Source: Pseudomonadota bacterium (GTDB lineage Bacteria; Pseudomonadota; Gammaproteobacteria; Burkholderiales; Burkholderiaceae_C). From it: 36,535 nucleotides of DNA. Positions 30,711-36,535 of the stretch are shown piece after piece (positions within the stretch are counted from its first letter, which is position 1; each line of letters opens with the position of its first letter). The notes beneath the pieces are model-generated. The model saw nothing but the letters and a program-made list of their open reading frames with translations. It ran no database searches and was not told where the DNA came from. The stretch spans positions 1 through 36,535 of the forward strand of contig JAJZEB010000021.1 in NCBI GenBank assembly GCA_021805805.1, given 5' to 3'. A program made the position numbers and the translations under genes.

Positions 30711-31567
30711 GCTCGACCGAACTGCTGGCCATCGGCACCGTCGGCACGGTGCTCGGCGGAACCCTGCTGGCGTGGATCGCGCTGATGCTTCTGGCACCTC
30801 GCCTGCGCCGCTTCCAGGAGGATTTCATCCAGCGCAGCCAAGCCCATGCACGCGCATTCGTCGTGCGCGTCGATTCCGGGCTGCTGTTCCTGCTCACCAT
30901 CGGCGTGGCGTCGGGCGCCGCGGCGATGACCTGGATCGCCACCCTGAAACTGACGCCGGCGATCACCACCCTGGTCACGCTCGCGCTGCTGCCGAGGCTG
31001 CTGTTCAGGTTCCTGCAGCAGCGCCGCCACAAACAGGTCGACGCGCAGTGGGCCGACTCGCTGACCCTGCTGTCCGGACTGCTGCGCGCCGGACTGTCGC
31101 TGAACGGAGCGCTGGCGCAACTGGCCGAGCAGACGCGCGGCGCGCTCGGCGTCGAACTGGCGTTGATGGTGCGCGCGCAGCGCCTGGGCGAACCGCTCGA
31201 ACAGAGTCTGGCCACGCTTTGCGTGCGCGTTCCCACCGAGTCGACCAATCTGCTCGCATCCGCGCTGCGTGTCACGCTGGAGACCGGCGGCGGACTGGCC
31301 GAGATCCTCGAGCGCTGCGCGGCGACCATCCAGGCCCGGCAGCAGATCGAGTCCAAAGTCCACGCGCTGACCGCGCAGGGCGTCTTGCAGGCATGGGTCG
31401 TGGGCGCGCTGCCGCTGCTGCTGCTGCTGGTGCTGAGCGTGGTGGCACCGTCGTTGACCGACGTGTTCTGGAACACCACGCCCGGCCACTTCGCGCTGGG
31501 CGCAATCGGGCTGCTGGAGCTCAGCGGCGCCATCGTGATCCGCAAGATCGTCAACATCGACGTTTGA
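30707..31567 (+). CDS. tadB: TadB inner-membrane platform protein
   Basis: A 286-residue type II secretion F-family protein. It has two N-terminal helices (about residues 8-30 and 60-80), a cytoplasmic F domain from QWADSLTLLSGLLRAGLSLN to VLETGGGLAE-like repeats (LRVTLETGGGLAEILERCA), and two C-terminal helices. With TadC it forms the inner-membrane platform on which the ATPase acts. It overlaps cpaF by four bases and is followed by tadC after 3 bases, the standard tadA-tadB-tadC order. Confidence 0.92.
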   Translation: MSSTELLAIGTVGTVLGGTLLAWIALMLLAPRLRRFQEDFIQRSQAHARAFVVRVDSGLLFLLTIGVASGAAAMTWIATLKLTPAITTLVTLALLPRLLFRFLQQRRHKQVDAQWADSLTLLSGLLRAGLSLNGALAQLAEQTRGALGVELALMVRAQRLGEPLEQSLATLCVRVPTESTNLLASALRVTLETGGGLAEILERCAATIQARQQIESKVHALTAQGVLQAWVVGALPLLLLLVLSVVAPSLTDVFWNTTPGHFALGAIGLLELSGAIVIRKIVNIDV

Positions 31568-31570
31568 GCC

Positions 31571-32461
31571 ATGCTCGCAGAACTCGCCCCCCTTGCGACC
31601 GCCGGCGGAATCGGCCTTGCGGTGGTCCTGGCGCTGGCCGCGCTGCGCGCGGTGGTGTCCAAGCTGCCCACCGAAGACCGCAGTTTCATGGATCCGCCGC
31701 CGCTGCTGCTGCGGCCGGTCTGGGCGCCGATCCACTGGACCGCCGAGCTGATCGCGCCGCTGCTGCCGGCGCGCCCGCTCGAGCTTCTGGGTGCGCAGAT
31801 GCGCCGGGCCGGGCTCGGCCACCGCATGAACCCGCAGCAGATGGTCGCGCTGTGCCTGCTGCTGGCCGCGCCGACTGCCGTGCTCGCCGGCGCGGGCACA
31901 TGGCGCATCACCTCCGATTCCTCCTACGCCTTGTCGGCACTGCTCGGCGGTGGACTCGCCGGCGCGATGATCCCGGTGCTCTGGCTGCGCGAACGCGGCG
32001 CGGCGATGCGCAAGGAAATCTCGCGCGGGCTTCCGTTCCTGATCGACTTGCTGACCCTGTGCGTCGAGGCCGGATTGAACATCCAGGGCGCTTTCCAGCA
32101 GGCCATGCTGCGCGGCCCCGCGGGAATTTTGCGCAATGAGATCCAGCAGATGATGCGCGATGTGCGCGCCGGGAAGTCCCGCGCCGCGAGCATGGCCGAC
32201 TGGGCGACACGGCTCGGCGACCCGGCGGTGGCTCGACTGGTCGGCGCGCTCAGCCACGCCGAGGCCAGTGGCATGAACATCGGTCCGGTACTGCGCCGGC
32301 AAGCCGACAGCAGCCGCGCCGAGCGCTTCCAGCGCGCCGAACTCGCGGCCTTCCGGGCTCCTGTGAAAATGCTGCTGCCGCTGATCACCATGATCTTTCC
32401 GTGCACGTTCATCGTGATCTTCTTTCCGATCGCGATGCAGCTGTTCAATGGCCTCGGCTGA
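31571..32461 (+). CDS. tadC: TadC inner-membrane platform protein
   Basis: A 296-residue F-family partner of TadB. It has an N-terminal helix, a Pro-rich segment (MDPPPLLLRPVWAPIHW), then GLPFLIDLLTLCVEAGLNIQ, which opens the F domain, the typical LVGALSHAEASGMNIGPVLR, and a C-terminal helix pair ending in FPCTFIVIFFPIAMQLFNGL. It starts 3 bases after tadB. The last 14 bases overlap the DUF192 gene in another frame, so these genes are probably translated together. Confidence 0.92.
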   Translation: MLAELAPLATAGGIGLAVVLALAALRAVVSKLPTEDRSFMDPPPLLLRPVWAPIHWTAELIAPLLPARPLELLGAQMRRAGLGHRMNPQQMVALCLLLAAPTAVLAGAGTWRITSDSSYALSALLGGGLAGAMIPVLWLRERGAAMRKEISRGLPFLIDLLTLCVEAGLNIQGAFQQAMLRGPAGILRNEIQQMMRDVRAGKSRAASMADWATRLGDPAVARLVGALSHAEASGMNIGPVLRRQADSSRAERFQRAELAAFRAPVKMLLPLITMIFPCTFIVIFFPIAMQLFNGLG

Positions 32462-32801
32462 ACCGATCGAGATTCCGGTACGCGTCGCGCGCAGCTTTGC
32501 CGCGCGTCTGCGCGGGCTGATGCTGCAACGCGCGGGCGCGGTGGACGCTGCCGGCCTGCTGCTGCCGCGCTGCGCCAGCGTGCACACCGTGGGCATGCGC
32601 TTCCGGCTGGATGTGGCTTTCGTCGACGCCGACGGCACGGTCCTCGACGTCCACCACGATCTGGGCGCCTGGCGGGTATGCGTGTGCCGCGCCGCCGCCG
32701 CGGGGCGCATCGACGCGCTGGAACTTGCCGCCGGATGCGCGCACCGCCTGGGCCTGGCGCCTGGATGCCGCTGTCGCTTCGTGTCGTTGATCGAGCCATG
32801 A
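32448..32801 (+). CDS. DUF192 family protein
   Basis: A 117-residue soluble protein. FAARLRGLMLQR near residue 17 followed by SVHTVGMRFRLDVAFVDADG matches the DUF192 family, whose usual core is GLM... then a WMKNT/M-type motif and LDvvFvd.dG. Its role is unknown; in some bacteria it is exported, but this copy has no signal peptide. The usual Trp-Met core is replaced by HTVGM. It is enclosed between tadC (14-base overlap) and a TadE-like gene (ATGA overlap), so a link with pilus assembly or modification is suggested by context only. Confidence 0.82.
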   Translation: MASAEPIEIPVRVARSFAARLRGLMLQRAGAVDAAGLLLPRCASVHTVGMRFRLDVAFVDADGTVLDVHHDLGAWRVCVCRAAAAGRIDALELAAGCAHRLGLAPGCRCRFVSLIEP

Positions 32802-33505
32802 AGCGGCGCCCCGAACTCGGCTCGGCGATGGTCGAGTTCCTGATCGTCGGCCCATTGCTGTGGATGATCGCGCTGTCGATCGTGCAGATCGCGCTTTTGT
32901 TCATCGCACGCACCGAAGTCGACTACGCGACCTTCATGGCCGCGCGCGCCGGAAGCACCGGGCACGCCGAATTCAGCGCCATGCGCGACGCCTACCTGCT
33001 GGCCGCGATCCCGATGTACGGCGGCGGAAGCAGTTCGGCCGAGTTGGCCAGCGCGTATCTGCGCGCCAGCAGCGACCTGCTCATCGGCGGCCACCTGCTG
33101 CTCAGGATGACCAATCCGACCACTGCGTCGTACGCCGACTGGGGCGACCCGACGCTGCGCGCGTTCGAAGGCGACAACGGCGCCCCGGCGCCTGGCTGCG
33201 GCACGCCCACACACCGCGTCATCCCGGGGCAGAACCTCGCGTACTGGAGCAGCGCCGACATCGGGCCGACCTCGAAGCAGTCGATCCACGACGCATCCGT
33301 GCTCAAGCTCGAGGTCGTGCAGGGCGTGCGCCCGGTCGTTCCGCTTGCCGACACGCTGTTCCTCGACGTCATGCGCGCCGAGGATCCGCACGCACGCACG
33401 GTCACCGGGTTGTTCTACACGGAACAGCTCGCGCAGGGACGTTTCCCGGTGCGCAGCGAGGTCACCCTGCAGATGCAGTCCGACGCCTACGAACCGAAGC
33501 GGTAG
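32798..33505 (+). CDS. TadE-like minor pseudopilin
   Basis: The last gene of the operon. The 235 residues start with a short basic leader (MKRRPELG) and then SAMVEFLIVGPLLWMIALSI: cleavage after the Gly gives Glu at +5, the TadE prepilin signature. One membrane helix is followed by an Ala-rich segment (YATFMAARAG) and a periplasmic domain with a cysteine (PGCGTP) and several aromatic residues. It likely primes or stabilises the fibre. The ATG overlaps the DUF192 stop (ATGA at 32798-32801). Its end faces sorB, with 69 bases containing a weak GGCCC/GGGCC hairpin (33521-33538) but no clear terminator. Confidence 0.85.
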   Translation: MKRRPELGSAMVEFLIVGPLLWMIALSIVQIALLFIARTEVDYATFMAARAGSTGHAEFSAMRDAYLLAAIPMYGGGSSSAELASAYLRASSDLLIGGHLLLRMTNPTTASYADWGDPTLRAFEGDNGAPAPGCGTPTHRVIPGQNLAYWSSADIGPTSKQSIHDASVLKLEVVQGVRPVVPLADTLFLDVMRAEDPHARTVTGLFYTEQLAQGRFPVRSEVTLQMQSDAYEPKR

Positions 33506-33574
33506 CGCGCACGCTGCGACGGCCCTCTGCCGCGGGCCAGGCGCTGCGCGTGGCCACGGTCCGTTCCAGGCCGT

Positions 33575-33910
33575 TCAGCGCGCGGCCTGCAAGTCGGCCA
33601 GGTAGGCGGCCAGCTGCTGGATCTCGGAATCGGGGATCGGCGCCTTGAAGTCGTCCTTCATCTTCGCGATCTCGGCCATCCACTGCCCTTTGTCGAGCGC
33701 CGGCTGCGTCGCCACCATGCCGTACGAATGGCACATCAGGCAATAGCCGTTCGCCGCCCGCGCGCCTGGCCCGTCGCCGGGGAAAACGCGGCTGCTCGCG
33801 GGCAGCTCGATGCGTGGCGCAACTGGCGCATCCGCGGCGCGCGCCGAGGCGAACCCACCGAGTGCGATGAGCGCTGCAACGCAACGCATGCCTGCGGGAA
33901 ACCGTGCCAT
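33575..33910 (-). CDS. sorB: Cytochrome c subunit of sulfite dehydrogenase
   Basis: A 111-residue periplasmic monohaem cytochrome c. A signal peptide (MARFPAGMRCVAALIALGGF, ending ASARA) is followed by the haem site C57-L-M-C60-H61, and M84 in AKMKDDF is a plausible distal ligand. It ends in the short C-terminal helix (QQLAAYLADLQ). Its position 16 bases after the SorA-type gene on the same strand identifies it as the electron acceptor subunit, which passes electrons from sulfite to the respiratory chain. The gene name rests on that pairing and on SorB-like length. Confidence 0.88.
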   Translation of the reverse strand: MARFPAGMRCVAALIALGGFASARAADAPVAPRIELPASSRVFPGDGPGARAANGYCLMCHSYGMVATQPALDKGQWMAEIAKMKDDFKAPIPDSEIQQLAAYLADLQAAR

Positions 33911-33926
33911 GGTCGATGCCTCCCGG

Positions 33927-35162
33927 TCAGACTGCCGACACGGCCATGGTTTCGGCCACGGTGCGCATCAACCCGCCCGGGTTCCAGTTCGGCTTCAGCG
34001 GCTGCGTCAGGCCGCGGGTGTTGCGGCAGCGCACGGTCAGCGTGTGCGCGCCGCGCGCCAGCGACAGTTGCGCGTGCCACTGGCGGAAGCCGTAACGTCC
34101 TTCGTCGCGGCCCAGTTGCGCGGCGCGCCAGCTCCGGCCGCCGTCGGTCGACAGCTCGACCGCATGCACGGCCGCGTCGCCGCCGAAGGCAATCCCGCGC
34201 ACCGGCACCGCACGCCCTGCACGAACCGTGGCGCCGGGTCCCGGATGGGTGATGAACGCACGCGGCACCATGCGGCCGATCGGCACCATCGCCACGTCGC
34301 GCTGCCCCGGGACCATGTCGGCCCGCGGCCAGTTGTCGGGCACCCGGTACGCGTGGCGCATCCAGAAATCCTGGTCGGCCGAGTCGAGCACGCGGATCTG
34401 TTGCAGCGCCTTGATCCAATATGTCGCGTACCAGCCGGGAACGACCAGGCGGAACGGGAAGCCGTTGAGCAGCGGCAGCGCCTGGCCATTCATCTGCCAC
34501 GCAATCATGACTTCGCCGTCGCGCGCGTGGTCGACCGCAAGCGATTTGCGCAGATTCGGCGCGCCACTCAGCACCGGACGATCCGCGCCTTCGAACTGCA
34601 CCGCGACCGCTCCGGGCCGGACTCCGGCGGCGTCGAGCACGTCGCGCAGCCGCACGCCGACCCAGCGCGCGTTGCCCATCGCGCCATTGCCCCACTGCGC
34701 GCCTGGAACACGGGGCAGGAAAAATCCGCGCGAGTTGCCTGAACACTGATTGACCGCTGCGATTTCGACGTGTTCGAAATCGCGCATCAGGTCGGCCAGC
34801 TTGAGCTGCAGCCGTCGACGCACGTGACCGTCGACGGTCATCAAGTGGCTGCCCGCGTCGACCTGCGTCGGGATGTCGGCCCAGTGCCAGCGCACGTAGA
34901 AGCGGTCCACCGGCGTGAACACGCCCTCGTCGAACACCGAAAACGGAGTCTCCAGCAGCGGCGGCCGAGTGCGCTGCAGGATCATGTCCTTCTTGCCGGG
35001 AAACGCATCGGTGAGGCGTCGCGTGTCGGGCCCACCGGGAAGCGGCAGGCGCACGCTGGCGTCGGCCAGCGCTGCGGGCGCCCAGAGCACGCCCAGGCCT
35101 GAAAGCCCGGCACCGAGCAATCGGCGCCTCGTGGCCTGCTGCGTTGCGTTCGCGACTCGCAT
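33927..35162 (-). CDS. sorA: Molybdopterin sulfite dehydrogenase catalytic subunit, SorA-like
   Basis: Oxidises sulfite to sulfate in the periplasm with a molybdenum cofactor. The 411-residue protein has a Tat signal (R12-R14, TRRRLLGAGLSGLG, ending ALADA). The cofactor domain follows, with the molybdenum-ligand cysteine C140 in NQCSGNSRG, then the C-terminal Mo-co dimerisation domain (VHAVELSTDGGRSWRAAQLG). The start is placed at MRVANATQQA because AAGGAGA precedes it; 38 further codons upstream are open but Arg/Cys-rich and not conserved. With sorB it forms a two-gene unit. It resembles SorAB of thiosulfate-oxidising bacteria, although no sox genes are in view. Confidence 0.9.
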   Translation of the reverse strand: MRVANATQQATRRRLLGAGLSGLGVLWAPAALADASVRLPLPGGPDTRRLTDAFPGKKDMILQRTRPPLLETPFSVFDEGVFTPVDRFYVRWHWADIPTQVDAGSHLMTVDGHVRRRLQLKLADLMRDFEHVEIAAVNQCSGNSRGFFLPRVPGAQWGNGAMGNARWVGVRLRDVLDAAGVRPGAVAVQFEGADRPVLSGAPNLRKSLAVDHARDGEVMIAWQMNGQALPLLNGFPFRLVVPGWYATYWIKALQQIRVLDSADQDFWMRHAYRVPDNWPRADMVPGQRDVAMVPIGRMVPRAFITHPGPGATVRAGRAVPVRGIAFGGDAAVHAVELSTDGGRSWRAAQLGRDEGRYGFRQWHAQLSLARGAHTLTVRCRNTRGLTQPLKPNWNPGGLMRTVAETMAVSAV

Positions 35163-35374
35163 CGTGCGTCTCCTTGGCGCTGGACGGCCGGCGCGCCGCA
35201 GCGTGCAAGCCGACCGGGGTCTCGACCCGTGCCCGGCGCAACAACGGCAGGCGGGGCCATTATGCGCATGCCGCACGGCGCCGTGCGCGGCTGCGCTGCC
35301 CTGTTGAGGTCAGCCTGCCGCAGCGCTCACGCAAGCTTGCCGCACGGGCTCGGAGCCACCGTTTCCAGAGGGGG

Positions 35375-35842
35375 TCAGCCGCCGAGACGCAGCAACAGTG
35401 GCGTGCCGAGTGCGACGAGACCAAGCGCCAAAGCCCCGGCACTGGCCAGCAGCACGGCAGCCGCCGCCAGGTCCTTGGCGTCTCGCGCCAGCGCGTGCCA
35501 CTGCGGCGAGGCCAGGTCCACGGTGCGCTCCACCGCGCTGTTCATCGCCTCGGCGGTCCACACCAATGCGATTGCCGCGATCACCGCGGCCCAGCGCCAG
35601 GCCCCGACGTGCAGCCACGCCGCGAGCCCAAGCGCCAGAACCGTGGCTGCAGCGTGCACGCGCGCATGGACCTCGCCGCGCAGCAGCAGCAGTACGCCGC
35701 GCCCCGCGTGCCCGAATGCCCTCAGCCTGGCTTGCAGCCCCATCAGACGCTGCCGCTGCCAGAACCGTCCCTGCGGGCCCTGGTCCTTGTGCCCAAGCGT
35801 GTGCGCATGCCCGTCGACCTCGTCTGCCCTGTCTGCGCGCAT
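35375..35842 (-). CDS. dgkA: DgkA-type lipid kinase (diacylglycerol/undecaprenol kinase)
   Basis: A small inner-membrane kinase that phosphorylates diacylglycerol or undecaprenol. The core shows three hydrophobic helices and the family motif EAMNSAVERTVDLAS, including the catalytic and metal-binding glutamates, followed by ALARDAKDLAAAAVLL. From the ATG at 35842 it has 155 residues. A second ATG at 35743 would give 122 residues, closer to the typical size, and neither has a good ribosome binding site. The first ATG lies directly against the 78-bp palindromic element, so that insertion may have altered the 5' end. Confidence 0.8.
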   Translation of the reverse strand: MRADRADEVDGHAHTLGHKDQGPQGRFWQRQRLMGLQARLRAFGHAGRGVLLLLRGEVHARVHAAATVLALGLAAWLHVGAWRWAAVIAAIALVWTAEAMNSAVERTVDLASPQWHALARDAKDLAAAAVLLASAGALALGLVALGTPLLLRLGG

Positions 35843-35920
35843 GCTAGTCCACTGCGTCAGGGAAATGGCACCCGCAGGGCCGAGGCGGGGGGTGGCATTT
35901 CCCTGACGCAGTGGACTAGC
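35843..35920. repeat. 78-bp palindromic element with perfect 25-bp arms
   Basis: The arms at 35843-35867 and 35896-35920 are exact reverse complements of each other over 25 bases (beginning GCTAGTCCACTG and ending with its complement). The pairing continues imperfectly into the 28-base centre (CACCC with GGGTG). It lies between the chemoreceptor stop and dgkA on the minus strand. The length and precision exceed an ordinary terminator, and there is no T-run, so a REP/MITE-like mobile palindrome is my preferred reading. No second copy was noticed in this window. Confidence 0.75.
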
Positions 35921-35981
35921 AACAGTTCGACGCCACGCAGCTCGCGGCCGCTTGCGCGGGCGCAATCGACCATCGCGCGCA

Positions 35982-36535
35982 TCAGACGAATGCGAAACGC
36001 ACGCAGCCCCAATGCCGGCCGCCGAGCTTCACCGGCCGGGCCAGCTCGCGCATGATCTCGCCCGTGTCGCGCGAATAGACCTGCAGCAGGAAGTCCCGCT
36101 CGTTGCGCGCCGAGGCGATTCCCACGGGGTCGTTGAAGATGCGTCGCGAGCGGTTGCCTGCGAGATCCTTCGCCGGGTCGCCGGTCAGCGGCTGGTCGTA
36201 GACCGAGTTGTGCGCGGCAGCGTAGCCGTTGCGATCGACCAGCAGCACGTACTTGTAGTCCGGCGACATCGCCATGTAGCGGTCTTGAATGGGCTGGATT
36301 TCGCGCTTGACCCATGCGGTGAACCGCGTATCGAATTTCTGCGGACTGGTTCCTGCAACCGGCGTGTAGGCTTCGTCGCACAAGTCATCCAGCGTGATGT
36401 CTCCGGCCGCGATGGCTTGCTCCATGCGCGACTCGATTTCGGCGCACACCTCTTCCAGCCGCCAGAGCACGATGCTGGACGTCGATTCGGTGCGAAACAA
36501 CGTGCCGCTCTCGAACAGCTTCTGGCTTTGCGCCA
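35982..36535 (-). CDS. Methyl-accepting chemotaxis protein, C-terminal part
   Basis: Only the last ~184 residues are in the window; the gene starts beyond the right edge. The frame enters with AQSQKLFESGTLFRTES, the end of the signalling coiled coil, and continues with PVAGTSPQKFDTRFTAWVKR, YVLLVDRNGYAAAHNS and LAGNRSRRIFNDPVGIASAR. This is the extra C-terminal ligand-domain-like tail I know from many betaproteobacterial chemoreceptors, after the cytoplasmic signalling hairpin. A TTG at 36500 is in frame but should not be taken as the start. The stop lies 61 bases before the palindromic element. The ligand is unknown. Confidence 0.85.
   Translation of the reverse strand, partial: AQSQKLFESGTLFRTESTSSIVLWRLEEVCAEIESRMEQAIAAGDITLDDLCDEAYTPVAGTSPQKFDTRFTAWVKREIQPIQDRYMAMSPDYKYVLLVDRNGYAAAHNSVYDQPLTGDPAKDLAGNRSRRIFNDPVGIASARNERDFLLQVYSRDTGEIMRELARPVKLGGRHWGCVRFAFV

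Noticed and set aside
30572-33391. Long minus-strand frame opposite tadB, tadC and the DUF192 gene
   Set aside because: Rich in His, Arg and Gln and without motifs, while the plus-strand genes are clear family members with coupled starts.
35844-35965. Extending dgkA upstream to a TTG at 35965
   Set aside because: The extra residues are translated from the palindromic element and are Arg/Pro-rich, so this reading is not plausible.
36400-36500. TTG at 36500 as the start of a complete 172-residue protein
   Set aside because: The frame stays open to the right edge and the upstream residues look like the end of a chemoreceptor signalling domain, so the gene is a truncated larger one.

Overview
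The window is about 36.5 kb of very GC-rich, densely coded bacterial chromosome. Gene content and protein style point to a betaproteobacterium, probably order Burkholderiales. The supporting features are a 447-residue ArgG, single-chain PurL, map next to glnD, a SorAB-type sulfite dehydrogenase, and a chemoreceptor with a betaproteobacterial-style C-terminal tail. This is judged by eye, and the genus is not resolved. No rRNA, tRNA, CRISPR array, transposase or phage gene was seen.

Layout. (1) 1-2.0 kb: two small unrecognised exported proteins and a DUF2214-type membrane protein. (2) 2.2-7.5 kb, plus strand: L-threonine aldolase, L-serine ammonia-lyase and UDP-glucose 6-dehydrogenase, closely spaced, then a Tat-exported CueO-like multicopper oxidase. 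(3) 7.5-12.2 kb, minus strand: a DUF1624-type membrane acyltransferase-like protein and purL. (4) 12.3-15.8 kb, plus strand: map and glnD (PII uridylyltransferase). (5) 15.8-17.7 kb: cbpA facing two tandem Hsp20 genes across a shared control region that carries a perfect inverted pair of heat-shock-type -35 boxes. (6) 18.0-20.6 kb, minus strand: an EamA exporter behind an ipdC-type indolepyruvate/phenylpyruvate decarboxylase. (7) 20.8-22.5 kb: a secreted repeat protein and argG.

(8) 22.7-33.5 kb, plus strand: one long, tightly overlapping Tad/Flp pilus-type operon. In order it encodes a Flp-like pilin, a TadG-like protein, a TadE-like protein, an unknown exported protein, a 57-residue minor-pilin-like peptide, CpaB, the CpaC secretin, a CpaF ATPase with a degenerate FHA domain at its N-terminus, TadB, TadC, a DUF192 protein and a second TadE-like pseudopilin. 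The prepilin peptidase and TadZ/CpaE are absent from the window. This is the most distinctive system here. (9) 33.6-36.5 kb, minus strand: SorB and SorA, a DgkA-type kinase, a 78-bp palindromic element with perfect 25-bp arms, and the 3' end of a chemoreceptor gene that runs off the right edge.

How it fits together. Regions 2-4 and 7 are mainly core metabolism and nitrogen control. Region 5 is a protein-quality module. Regions 6, 8 and 9 suggest interaction with surfaces or hosts (auxin-type chemistry, Flp pili, chemotaxis) together with sulfite oxidation in the periplasm.
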